NCBI RefSeq assembly: GCF_029873635.1 | Contig: NC_080426.1 | Location: forward strand, 56,124,093 to 56,188,092 | Direction: 5' to 3' | Length of the DNA: 64,000 nt | From: Malania oleifera | Lineage: Eukaryota > Streptophyta > Magnoliopsida > Santalales > Ximeniaceae | Shown here: piece after piece, positions 1 through 12,149 of the stretch | Layout: each line of letters opens with the position of its first letter | Numbering within the stretch: position 1 is the stretch's first letter | The notes under the pieces: model-generated | Told to the model about the DNA's origin: nothing | The model's database searches: none | What the model saw: the letters and a program-made list of their open reading frames with translations, nothing else | Made by a program: the position numbers and the translations under genes

Positions 1-1230
1 ATTACAATATTCACATTACAATATTCACATTTCAATATTCACATTTCAGTATATGCATTGATGAATTCACATTGCAATATTCATATTTCAGTATGTTGGT
101 ACATTTCATCACATCAGTAATATTCTCATCATTTTCTATTTCATTTCATTATTCTAGTTCATATTTGATCTTATATCAGTATATAGCTCAATTCAATATT
201 TCTGTATCAACATATTTTATATCACGTATAACATCATTTCAAATAAAACACATTTGTATCTCACATTTTATCATATCACTGTAAAAACATATCGGTATAA
301 CATGTTTCATCATTTCCAGTAAAAATCATTTTTGCATATCACATTTCATCATTTCTATAAAATATATCTTGATTTCTTATATTTTCATTTCGATATCATC
401 ATATCAATATATCTCATATTCTCATTTCTTTCCATTCCAAAACATATGTGTATTTATTCCTTTTATCATAATTCCAGTATAAAATATTATTTACGTTCCT
501 CATGCCACACAATTTCGTTTGATATTTACGATACAATATTCACAGGGAAAATATCATAATTTCCTTTTCACATAATTACTCAACCAGTAATTTCTAAAAT
601 AACTGTTATAATTTATTCTCCTTACTTGGCTTACTGAGAGACCTGCTAAAATACCCAATCCCACGCCTGCGACATTCAAAACTCAAAACCTTGAAATTCA
701 CATTTCCCTCAAATCAATCAATTCAATTCCCAAAATAATAATTATTTTAATATTTCCTAGGTCCACATGCTCCCAATACTAATTAAACTTTAAAAATAAT
801 TAACGAATATAATTTCACTATCCTCACCCCAGCCTTGGAGTGGTGTCTAGGAAATCCTAATTAAAAACCTGCTCTGATTAAAATGATGAAGATCGAAGTT
901 AGGATCGTGCTGGTGTCCAATTGTCGATTTGACTAAATATTTAAGGAGAAATTGAGGAGAGAGTGAGAGTTTACCTTACCCCAAGAGCGATGCCTACGAC
1001 GCCTTAATCACAAATCCACTTCGGTTAAAGTGTTGGTGGCCAAGATAGGAACCCAGTGGTATTTTTTGTTTTATGATCGGTACTTGTTGGGTCGAGGAAA
1101 TCAAGGAGAGAAAGAAGGAGGGATGGAAGAGAGAGAGACAGAGAAATAAGGCTTGAGGGGGGTGGCTTCTGAAATTCAATTGCAAATGGCAATTTCCTTA
1201 AGCTTTTTTTGAAGGTTCAGGTGATAACCA

Positions 1231-1297
<67 letters not shown>

Positions 1298-1363
1298 TAA
1301 TTATAATTATTCAATTAATATAATTAATTAATTAATTAATTATTTTTTTAAAAAATCACTACA
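1..1363 (-). mobile_element. Partial LTR of gypsy family A, cut by window edge
   Basis: Read on the minus strand, this begins TGTAGTGATTTTT at 1363 and follows the two LTRs of the gypsy element at 38.67-50.92 kb. The order is the (AATT)n start, a (TTA)n tract, the segment around 990-1190 matching 38.87-39.05 and 48.12-48.30 kb, an AAGGCTAAGG-type segment near 830, and finally (1-120) the short AATATTCACATT-type repeats. The rest of the LTR lies left of the window. The adjoining purine-rich minus strand (TAGGAGGA, 1364-1371) resembles the polypurine tract of family A, so this may be a 3' LTR. A solo LTR cannot be excluded because the other end is not visible. No protein is encoded. Confidence 0.8.
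1233..1297. repeat. Inverted microsatellite (ATA)n then (TTA)n
   Basis: About ten AAT-type triplets run directly into about eleven ATT-type triplets. The tract is therefore self-complementary over about 60 bp and could form a hairpin. The family-A LTR at 48.0 kb has only the ATT half. Confidence 0.9.
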
Positions 1364-1789
1364 TCCTCCTATAATAATATTTTTGGGGACTATTTTTTAA
1401 AACTCATTCAAAAGTTGTTTTATTAACATCATTTAAAAAACTCTTTCTATAAAAGATGTTTTTTTAATAAAAAAAAATTTAAAGAAGAAAAACCATAAAT
1501 TTGACAAAGACATCAAACCAAAAGATTCGGCCCAACATCACAAAAATCATATAATCTTAGAAACATAAGAAAATTATAGTAAAAATTAAAAAAAAAGACC
1601 AAAATTGGGCTTTGGACTAGCTGGATGACTGCACATTAATGAGCGGTCGATCACTTGAACCAATAACACTAGTTGACCAGACCCTCAAATTCCAAATAAC
1701 AAAGTATTTTTGCGCAACTTTAGTGCAACCAACACACTAAGTTAATCTTGGATGACATGAAAATCCAAAATTCCAACATGCAAATGTGA

Positions 1790-1823
<34 letters not shown>

Positions 1824-2019
1824 TTATGCTAAAAGATTCATACATTTTTTTTTTTTAAAACATGCTTCTTTTTTAAAGACAATATCAAAGACACTTTCAT
1901 TTGAAACATGCAAACTTTATTACATCACAAACTAACATGCCAGTACAAAATTCTAATATCATAAAACATATATATAAACAACACATGTAAAACATACTTT
2001 CTCATGAAAATATAACATA
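1364..2019. other. AT-rich stretch without recognisable gene
   Basis: No open frame of note. It contains a (CA)14-type run at about 1792-1820 and poly-A/T runs. It may be the inner part of the family-A element (minus strand) or older intergenic DNA. It ends at the TSD AAACA (2020-2024) of solo LTR B. Confidence 0.5.
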
Positions 2020-3028
2020 AAACATGTGACGACCTGCTTAATTTTTCCCATTTTTTTTCAAAATATAATAAAATCAATATCACAAATCTCAACAAATCAT
2101 AATCCACTTGGACTCGTGGGTACCAGGGATACATCAGAAACACATCACGAAAGCCTATGCAGCAGGAAATATACAATCACAATATTATAAATATGAAAAC
2201 ATCCATCATATTACCATAAATACCAGAGTCACTATATCCACTGTATTTCAGTATATACATCCCAAAAACAAAATCTAGGGTTATTTCCCACAAAATTCAA
2301 CTATCCCTACTAAAACTTACCCTTCAAAAAGGGCATACCAACAACATTAAATCAGCGGGGCTTTTACACTCTCCTATCTGAGGCTCTTGAAAAGTTTATA
2401 AAATTTTGGGGTGAGACACCTTTCAAGAAGGGAAATAAACTAATACCAGTGTGTGGCAACATAAGTATTCTGTGTTATACATATAACATACAGAACATAT
2501 TCAGTAACTGTTTTTTCAAATCTAGAAAAACATATATATCATCAAAACATGGCAGAACATACTACATTTTCATAAACATATTTCATCTCATATAATAATA
2601 ATAATACAAAACATTCCTAGTAGGTTAGCTGACTGTTGTCATGTATTACCCCCACATAACTAGGTTGTGTGGTCCGAAGGCAGGACTTGACAATGGTTGG
2701 CCGCCACTGCAAAGTCAAAAGTACAGTTTGTAAGTCTGATGGGTCTTCCAGACCTAGTCCGTACACTAGGGGAGCTCACATACTTCTTAAAAATCACATC
2801 AACCATCTAATTTCACACCACTCCGTACAGCGGCGTTAACACAAATATCATGATCATGAAGACCATGGACACATAACAACAATACTGTGCAAGTGCTAGC
2901 CTAAATCAAGTCAACCAAGTTTTGATATCATATAACATATACTGACTGTGATACATGGATATCTCATATCATTAATTATCAGATCAATCATATCATTTTG
3001 CATATTTACATATATCATGAAAAATCAT

Positions 3029-3228
3029 CAGCCCGTACGCCGGTATTTCACATTTTACCATAGCTCGGCTCGTACACCGGAAAATCATATCATAGCACAG
3101 CCCGTTCGCTGGCAAATCACATCCATAGCTCGGCCTGTACGCCGGAAAATCATATACATAGCTCAGCCCGTACGCTGGCAAATCACATCCATAGGACGAC
3201 CTGTACGCTGGAAAAATATATCCATAGC
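3029..3228 (-). repeat. Minisatellite of LTR B (CCCGTACGCCGG type)
   Basis: Six imperfect copies of a 33-38 bp unit, each with a core like CAGCCCGTACGCTGGCAAAT, end at the insertion point. Three more follow beyond it at 23680-23765, so the array was cut by the insertion of LTR C. Confidence 0.85.
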
Positions 3229-3298
3229 TGTAAGAACCCGAACTGTGAGATGTGGGTTTATTATGTAAAAGAGGGGTAAAAATGGAAATTCAACAGAC

Positions 3299-3510
3299 TT
3301 CGTCGACGAGGCCATAATTCTTTGACGAAGGTAGAAGGATTTTCGTTGACGAAATTCAGAGGTTCGTTGACGAAGAAAAGACGAGAGGCGAAAATTGGAA
3401 ATATCAAGCTTCGTCGATGAAATCTCCGATTGCTCGATGAAATCCCTGACTTTTCATTGACGAAGGCACCTTTTCGTTGATGAAATCCCTCGGGTCAAAG
3501 GTCTATAAAA
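3299..3510 (+). promoter_or_regulatory. GTCGAC-type motif cluster plus TATA box of LTR C
   Basis: About eight copies of a TTCGTCGACGAA-like motif are seen (near 3299, 3321, 3352, 3363, 3409, 3432, 3452 and 3473). Several have TTGAC or TCGATGA variants. They end about 20 bp before TATAAAA at 3504-3510. A (TC)n tract follows 40 bp downstream. This layout suggests the core promoter and upstream elements of the LTR. Confidence 0.7.
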
Positions 3511-3563
3511 GGATCTTTTGGGTTACTTCTTGGCTAAGTTATGGATTATCTCTCTCTCTCTAT

Positions 3564-3605
<42 letters not shown>

Positions 3606-4238
3606 CTCTCTTTCTCTCTCTTCGATTCCTTCTCCGTTTGTCGCTGGATTCACAAATCCAAAGTTACTTTGAGGATCAGTGAAGGATTCTCTACGTTTCT
3701 ACTAGATCGGAATCTCGTTTCGAAGGATTTCAGGTTTCGAGCCAAAATCAAGGTAAGACTCAATTTTCATTTCTGATTTGGTATATGTATAGTAGTACGG
3801 ATTGTAAGTATGTTTTGTACTATGATTTGTAGGTTTTGGAGTCTCGGTTCGTAGTTTTGAGGACCGTAAAGTTTGTAGTTGGAATTCGGGTTAAGGTAAG
3901 GGGATTCTGTTTATATCAGTCCATTTTTGAAATTAGGATCGGCAAGCCTATAGGCTACGATCATATGTGTGTTTTAGCTACTTATTTGGGGAAATCTATC
4001 GAGTAAAAATGCGAGATTTTTAGGTTATAGTTTTTTGGGAAAATTGAGGATTTTGGGTATCATCTCTACTTTGTTTGGAAAACTATTGGTTGTATTGAAA
4101 CTGTATTATTGAGGTGACCGTAATCCATATTTGCATAAACTGTATACTTGAAATTGTAAATGATATGATTTGCCGTAAACCAAATAAGTGTGGTATGTTT
4201 GTATGTATGTATTTTGTTCCAGATATTTATGAAACAGT

Positions 4239-4814
4239 TATGTGGCGGCTAATTACCGTACGCTGAAATGTATAGGGACGTGAGTTTCAAAATGATTCCA
4301 GGTTTTGTGAAATCATCTAGTGGCAGCTAATTACCGTACGCCGAAACAGCTATGTGGCGGCTAATTACCGTACGCTGTGCCATGTATCGGTTAACTACCT
4401 TGGGCGAGAGTGGCCGGCTCTATATCCGGGGTGTGAAATATCACCAGTATGTTCCGGCTGGTCACCGGTGGGTGTGATCTACACCGTATGTAGAAATGGA
4501 TTCACAGTGGGCCTAGGTCATCGCAGCGTAGTTTTGCATGTGGCAATGTAATCGGGGTGAGATTGGGTGACCTTGTGTAGTTGCGTATGTAGCAATGGAT
4601 TCACTATTGGGCCTGAGTCGTAGATCTTCGTAGTTGCATATGTAGTAATGCAATCGCTGTAAGACTAGGTGACCTTGTGTAGTTGCATATGAAGTAATGG
4701 ATTTACTATTGGGCCTTGATCGTCGCAGCGTAGTTGCGTAGGTATCAATGTAATCGCTGTGAGACGAGGTGACCTGGTATAGTTGCGAACTAGTGTGACG
4801 ACATTGACCGTATG

Positions 4815-4848
<34 letters not shown>

Positions 4849-4859
4849 TGTATGTATGT
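4239..4859 (+). repeat. Internal repeats of LTR C and (TATG)n
   Basis: 4239-4378 holds GTGGCGGCTAATTACCGTAC units separated by variable spacers. 4500-4800 holds three to four diverged units containing GTAGTTGCGTATGTAGCAAT. 4811-4859 is a (TATG)n microsatellite. None is coding. Confidence 0.75.
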
Positions 4860-5784
4860 TGGGTATCATATGAACTGGAATGGTTTTCGGAAAATACTAG
4901 AACTGTATGGAATTGTATGAAACTGTACGAGTTGTTTCAAACTGTATCGTATGTGTCGTGACATCCCGACGAGTGCGTGTGCCCCGGGCGGCGAAATAAA
5001 AATCAATTTTAATTTTCAAGGAAAAATAAAAATATCGGAGCTGCCACTAACCTTTTAGTGTGGTTAGAATACATGATTACTACCCCGTTAAGGGTACAAT
5101 GGGTCTATGTTACCAGAGTTGGGCTCGGGAGTTCGGTTACGCGAAGAGAAGGTACGAGCACCCCCTACGCACACGTTCTTACAAACGGTACCTAATTAAT
5201 TTGGAATTATCCATAAGTCAATCTAGTCAGTCTTTAAAATTACTCCTTTAGTAAATTTACTAATACACATACAAAGTGGATAAATAAATAAATAAATAAG
5301 TAAATAAATAATACAAAAATATATATAAAATATAAATATTTACATATTCGCTCATAACCAAAGGTACGTGAAGCCCGAAGGCTCATACCCCAGCATTAAA
5401 ATCATAGGGATATACTCACACAAAAATACTTACTAAAATAATACCAAAATACTAGAAATAATGGATACCGCAATACGAAATATAAACATAGGATATAGTT
5501 GAAAATTCCAGAAATATGTGATAATAATAGCCCTAATATATTATAATGATAATACATTACCTGTAATAATAATACTATTATAATAATAACACATATATAT
5601 CTCATAATATTAATAACACATAAATACCAATACAATATTATAATACCACTTTAATATTTATATATCATAACATGTAAATATTAATATTATACCATAATAA
5701 TACTACTAGACTAATAATACATATATATCATAATTTTAATAACTATACAATGTGATAATAATATATCTTAACAAATACATGCAA

Positions 5785-6497
5785 AAACCCTAACTATAAA
5801 TAATCAAAACTTTAACGTAACACTAATAAAACCCTGATATTAACAATAAAGGAAATATTTAAGAACATGACAATAAATCAAACCCTAAAATTTAAATGTA
5901 ATATAAACAAACATGGAAACAAATAAGACGAAATTATGAAATTAGACAAACCGTAAAATAAATATACAATGTCAATCAAACCCGCAATAATATACAATAA
6001 TATAAAAATAATCAAACCCTAAAGAAAAAATCAACGTGCAATAATATGGAAACAAATCAAAAATCCTAAAAAATATGCCCTAATAATTTGGAAAGATATC
6101 AAACCCCATAGTTGAAATGTGATAACAATATGGAAACACTCATAACCCTAAAATTAATAAACAATCTATATAGAGGCAATTAAACCCTAAAAATATTAAT
6201 AACATGGAAACCAATCAAAACCCTAAATATAATAGGCAATATATATAATAATAATAACTTGGAAATAATTAGAGCCTTAATATTAATGTACAATATTAGT
6301 CAAAACCCTAAATAATATGATAATAGAACTAGTACAATATTAATAAAAAGTTTAACTTAAATAACAGTAAATCAAGAACACTAAACATAATAAAAAGACC
6401 TAAAATCTTAATGATGCGAAACCCTAAATAACACAATATATACTAAAATAAATAAAAACCCTCAGGATAATATACAACAATAGCATAGAAACCCTAA
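5785..6497 (-). promoter_or_regulatory. Telo-box cluster in the Tat LTR
   Basis: Exact AAACCCTAA begins at 5785, 5880, 6014, 6182, 6218, 6303, 6419 and 6489, all in one orientation, with several near matches between. One more lies at 7670 near the TATA box. The same cluster occurs in the other LTR (about 20740-21450). The motif is a known plant regulatory and chromatin-recruiting site; a role here is inferred. Confidence 0.6.
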
Positions 6498-7653
6498 ATA
6501 ATAAATAAGTATATCACAATGATTGAAAATACAATGATAGCATAGACACTTTAAACCAATATTCAAACAATAAATATGGATATGTAATAAGGTATTAAAA
6601 AAAAATAATAATCCAATAATAATATTAATATTCATAGACATATATATAATAAAAGTCTAAACATGAAAACTATATATTACAAAAAAGAAAGGCACTAAAT
6701 ATTACACATACCTGCCTAAAAAAAAAAAAAAAAAACAAAAACCCAAATATTAGATATGTAATGACCAAAATTAGAAGAGAAATAAATAAAAATAGAATAA
6801 AACAAAATAAAAATAAAATGAAATCGCATGCCTGTATGTGTGTGTGTTCTGTGCAGGGAACTTGCAGAGGGAGGCACTTACAGTGGGGGGTACCGCCGGA
6901 GAACTGGGAGAGAGGGGGCAGCCGTCTAGTGTCTGTTTGGGTTGGTGATTTGGCTAGCAGCTGGATGGAGTGGCTCGGGCTCGTGTAGTGCGGAGGTTGC
7001 TGCGGGTAGCCTAGTGAGGAGGCTCGCCGGAGGTTCAGGTTCAGTCTGGGGTTGATGGAGAACGCCGGTGATGGTGGAAGCTGCTGCTGCTATCGCCGGA
7101 GTCGCGACCCCAGGGCAAAGGAGATGGTGCTTGTGGTTGCCGATGAGATGACGTGCGTGAGGGCGTCGGAGGAACTGTGGTTGGGGAGGCCTGCCGGTGC
7201 TGATTTGTGAGAGAATAGAGGTTCTGCCCTGCGTATAAGGGAAATAGTTAGAGAACAGATGGAGATATGAGGATGCTGCTTTGTGTCAGAACGGTGGTCG
7301 GATCTGTGAGAGTGAGAGATGATGACGGCAGCAAGGTTGGTTGCTGTGACGCAGGGGGGCCGCCGTGGGGGTGGAGCTGGTGGCTTGCTGGGGCTATTAT
7401 GGAATGCCGTTGGCTGTAAGAAGGTTGGAACGGGGGAGTCTCTTGGTTGGTGAATGGTTTGGAGGCTGTGTGGTAATGGGAGAGGAGGAGGAAGAAGAAG
7501 AAGAAGAAGAAGAAGAAGAAAGAAGTAAAAGAAAAAGATGAAGAAGATGAAAGAGAAGCCGAAAAATATGATTTTCATTTTTGCCTTTTGGCTCTCTCAG
7601 CCTCACTGCTGCGTTGCGCCCCCGGTCCCCTTTGCTTTGGGCATGTTCTCTTC

Positions 7654-7660
7654 TTTTATA
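7654..7660 (-). promoter_or_regulatory. TATA box of Tat 3' LTR
   Basis: TATAAAA on the minus strand, directly upstream in sense of the GC-rich segment. Its twin is at 22613-22619 in the 5' LTR, which is the copy that would drive the element. Confidence 0.6.
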
Positions 7661-7804
7661 AGCTAAACTAAACCCTAAAAATTTTTTTTTTGTATTTTTA
7701 TGGTAATAATAAATATGGTAACTAATAATAATAATATCTTAATAATAATAATGATAGTAATGTAATAATGCAAGACTTGAAAATAATAATATAATAATAG
7801 TACG

Positions 7805-7857
<53 letters not shown>

Positions 7858-7864
7858 GTGATAT

Positions 7865-7903
<39 letters not shown>

Positions 7904-8047
7904 GTAAAGTAATAATAATAAAATAATATTTAAAATAACAATAATAAGAGAAATGGTAATAATAACATATTAATAATAGTAATGAGAATGGTAATGGTAA
8001 TAAAAATAAAATACTATAATAATAATAACACTAATACTAATAATACC

Positions 8048-8105
<58 letters not shown>

Positions 8106-8217
8106 TAATAGTGATAATAAAATAATAATAATAAAAATAAGGTAATAATAATAATAATAATACAATGAGAAAGGATCCTTTATTCTATTTGGTTATGGCA
8201 AAAATAGGGTGTCTACA

Positions 8218-8230
8218 GCTGCCCCTCTTT
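8218..8230 (-). other. Polypurine tract of Tat element D
   Basis: The minus strand reads AAAGAGGGGCAGC immediately before TGTAGACACC, the LTR start. This fixes the element as minus-oriented. Confidence 0.8.
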
Positions 8231-8399
8231 GTAGGCTTGGTTGCTTCAATGTAACGGTAGGAACTCTGCTACGTTTTTTGTAGCAACAAGCCTGCAAAGA
8301 TAAAAGACACCTATTTTAGCCAAGCCATTCAACTCTATATATAACTTTTCAAGTTAATCAAGAGTTGTTTATTTTTGCCAACCAGGGACGATTTGTACA

Positions 8400-10866
8400 G
8401 AATGTAAGAATCCATGTTGAGGTACACAAGGATGATTTGCTGCGAATGTAAGAATCCGAGCCGTAGGGATACGACGATCCAGCCATGGGACACAATGATG
8501 GCTTGCTTCGAATGTAAGAATCTGAGTCGTAGGAATATGATGATCCAGCCATAGGACACAAGGATGGCTTGCTTCGAATGTAAGAATCAGAGTCGTAGGG
8601 ATACGATGATCCAGCCATAAGACACAATGATGGCTTGCTTCGAATGAAAGAATCTGAGCCGTAGGGATACAATGATCTAGCCATAGGACACAATGATGGC
8701 TTGCTTCGAATGTAAGAATCCGAGCCGTAGGGATACGATGATCCAGCCATAGGACACAATGATGGCTTGCTTTGAATGTAAGAATCCTAGCCGTAGGGAT
8801 ACGATGATCCAGCCATGGGACACAATGATGGCTTGCTTCGAATGTAAGAATCTGAGCTGTAGGGATACGATGATCCAGCCATGGGACACAATGATGGCTT
8901 GCTCCGAATGTAAGAATTCAAGCTGTAGGCGTACGATGATCCAGTCATGGGACACAATGATGACTTGCTTCGAATGTAAGAATCCGAGTCCTAGGGACAC
9001 GATGATCCAGCCATAGGACACAATGATGGCTTGCTTCGAATGTAAGAATCCGAGCCGTAGGGATACGATGATCCAGCCATGGGAGACAATGATGGTTTGC
9101 TTCGAATGTAAGAATTCGAGTCGTAGGGATACGATGATACAGCCATGGGACACAATAATGGCTTGCTTCGAATGTAAGAATCCGAGCCGTACGGATACGG
9201 TGATCCAGCCTTGTGACATAATGATGGCTTGCTTTGAATGTAAGAATCCGAGCTATAAGGATACGATGATCCAGCCATGGGACACAACGATGGCTTACCT
9301 CAAATGTAAGAATTCGAGTCGTGGGGATAACATGATCCAGCCGTGGGACACAATGATGGCTTGCTTCAAATGTAAGAATCTGAGCCATAGGGATATGATG
9401 ATTCAGCCATGTGATACAATGATGGCTTGCTTCGAATGTAAGAATTAGAGCCGTAGGGAGACGATGATCCAGCCATGGGACACAATGATGGCTTGCTTCG
9501 AATGGAAGAATCCGAGCCATAAGGACACAATGATCCAGCTATAAGACACAATGATGGCTTGCTTCGAATGTAAGAATCCGAATTGTAGGGATACGATGAT
9601 CCAGCCATAGGACACAATGATGGCTTGCTTCAAATGTAAGAATCCCAGCCGTAGGGATACGATGATCTAGCCATAGGGCACAATGATGGATTGCTTCCAA
9701 TGTAAGAATCCGAACCGTAGGGATACGATGATCCAGCCATGGGACACAATGATGGCTTGCTTCGAATGTAAGAATTCGAGCCGTAGGATACTATGATCCA
9801 GCCATGGGACACAATGATGACTTGCTTTGAATATAAAATTTTGAGCCTTAGGGATACGATGATCTAGCCATGGGACACAATGATGACTTGTTTCGAATGT
9901 AAGAATGCGAGTCGTAGGGATACGATGATCAAACCATGGGACACAATAATGGCTTGCTTCAAATGTAAGAATTCGAGCCGTAGGGATACGATGATCCAGC
10001 CATGGGACATAATGATGGCTTGCTTCGAATGTAAGAATCCGAGCCGTAGGGATACGGTGATCCAGCCATGGGACACAATGATGGCATGCTTCGAATGTAA
10101 GAATTCGAGTCATAAGGATAGGATGATCCAGCCATGGGACACAACGATGGCTTACTTTGAATGTAAGAATCCGAGCCGTAGGGATACGATGATCCAGTTA
10201 TGGGAGACAATGATGGCTTGCTTCGAATATAAGAATCTGAGCCGTAAGGACACGATGATCCAGCCATAAGACACATTGATGGCTTGCTTCGAATGTAAGA
10301 ATCCGAGTCATAGGGATACGATGATCCAGCCATAGGACACAATGATGGCTTGCTTCGAATGTAAAAATCCGAGCCGTAGGGATACGATGATCTAGCCATG
10401 GGACATAATGATGGCTTGCTTCGAATGTAAGAATCTGAGTCGTAGGGACATGATGATCCAGCCATAGGACATAATGATGGCATGCTTCGAATGTAAGAAT
10501 CCGAGCCGTAGGGATACGATGATCCAACCATAGGACACGATGATGACTTGCTTCGAATGTAAGAATTCGAGCCGTAGGGATACGATGATCCAGCCATGGG
10601 ACACAATGATGACTTGTTTCAAATGTAAGAATCCCAGCCTTAGGGATACGATGATCCAGCCATGGGACACAATGATGGCTTGCTTTGAATGTAAGAATCC
10701 GAGCCGTAGGGATACGATGATCCAGTCATGGGACACAATGCTGGCTTGCTTCAAATGTAAGAATCCGAGCCGTAGTGATACGATGATCCAGCCATGGGAC
10801 ACAATGATGGCTTGGTTCGAATGTAAGAATTCGAGCCATAGCGGATACGATGATCCGAGCCACCTC
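8400..10866 (-). repeat. 66-bp tandem array, about 37 copies
   Basis: The unit contains GATGGCTTGCTTCGAATGTA, then AGAATCCGAGCCGTAGGGAT and ACGATGATCCAGCCATGGGA. Neighbouring copies are 66 bp apart (for example 8501 and 8567) and differ by point changes, with a few 1-bp indels (about 9790, 10840). Because 66 is 22 codons and the unit lacks stops in several frames, long artificial reading frames with 22-residue repeats appear on both strands. It occupies the place where pol would be in a complete element. No regular gene is present. Confidence 0.95.
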
Positions 10867-11310
10867 AACTAGTAACAATATGTGAAAGAAAAATTTTGAA
10901 AGTTGTTACTCTATTTGGAAAATGCACTTGGGGTAAATTCCAAATGTCAATGAATGAATCCCCTTGTCTTTGGGTTCTGTTGCCCTAGTTTCAAAATAAA
11001 TCAATGTGTGTCTGGGGTCAACTTGCCCTAGTTTTCCAAGTAAATCAATGTGCGCTTGGGGTCAACTACCCCAGCTCAGAATTAAATGCAACAGGAATCT
11101 CTCCATCAAGAATGTTAAATAATCATTCAAAAGCTCAAGGCAAGTGTGAAGGGTGCTCTATTGCTGCCTTTGATGCTAGAATGCAATGATATGCTGCAAT
11201 ATGTATGCATGTTACTAACTTATAATGTAGTGATAGGTTGCTATTGATATGCATTTTACTAACTTGTGATTATATGTATGCTTTTTTATTTTTTATTTTT
11301 TATTTTTTGT
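10867..11310. other. Non-coding spacer in Tat element D
   Basis: Contains three diverged copies of a segment like TTGGGGTCAACTTGCCCTAG (about 10930-11080) and a (TTTTTA)n stretch at about 11283-11308. No coding frame recognised. Confidence 0.6.
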
Positions 11311-11796
11311 GTAATGTATGAAACGCACAATGGCGATGCATGAGATGTATGGTAATGCGTGAAATCCATGACAATGCATGAAATGCATGGTGATACATGA
11401 AATGCATGACAATGCATGAGATGTGTGGTAATGTGTGAAATATAGGGTAATGCATGGAACGCATGTCAATGCATAAGATGTATGGTAATGCGTGAAATGC
11501 ATGGCAATACATAAAATGTATGGTAATACATGAAATGTAGGTAATGCATGCAATGCACGGCGATGCATAAGATGTATGGTAATGCGTGTGTAGACACCCT
11601 ATTTTTGCCCTAACCAAATAGAACAAGGGGTCCCCTCTTATTATTTTCATTATTATTATTATCACCTTATTTTTATTATTATTATTATTATTATTATTAC
11701 TTTCTTATAATCATTTTTTTTATTATTATTTATTACCAATAGTATTATTAGTATTACTTTACTATTATTATTTTGGATATATTATTATTATTATTT

Positions 11797-11831
<35 letters not shown>

Positions 11832-11905
11832 TTTCTATTATTATTATATTTTTATTATTATTATTATTATTATTTTATCACTATTATTTTTATTATTTTA
11901 CATTC

Positions 11906-11937
<32 letters not shown>

Positions 11938-11988
11938 TATTATTGCTTTCTTATAATTATTTGTATTATTTATTATTTATTACTAGTA

Positions 11989-12030
<42 letters not shown>

Positions 12031-12082
12031 TTCATATATTATTATTATTACTTTATTACTTCTATTATTTTTCTTCTTCTTC

Positions 12083-12149
<67 letters not shown>

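Larger units (their letters stand above)
4954..8217 (-). mobile_element. 3' LTR of Tat element D
   Basis: 3264 bp, nearly identical in order and sequence to the copy at 19909-23171. In sense it holds (TTA)n tracts (about 8160-7700), a TATA box at 7660-7654 and a GC-rich segment (7620-6850) with (CTT)n. Next come an A/T-rich segment with eight exact AAACCCTAA telo-boxes on the plus strand (5785-6497) and a conserved segment (5240-5020). The last includes the ACTAACCTTTTAGTG stretch typical of this LTR group. Open frames in the GC-rich part are not genes. Confidence 0.88.

Noticed and set aside
5785-6497. Interstitial telomere repeat
   Set aside because: The CCCTAAA words are dispersed at irregular intervals, not in tandem, so they are better read as telo-boxes in the LTR.
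7090-7606. Long minus-strand open frames with Leu/Pro/Ser-rich translations, with a similar one at 21897-22391
   Set aside because: They lie in the GC-rich, (CTT)n-containing part of the Tat LTR, lack domains, overlap in several frames, and differ between the two LTRs.
8400-10866. CRISPR-like array
   Set aside because: The whole 66-bp unit is repeated with no unique spacers, and the DNA is from a plant nucleus.
8358-10872. Many open frames of 60-215 codons on both strands
   Set aside because: They are produced by the 66-bp tandem repeat, which has a length divisible by three.
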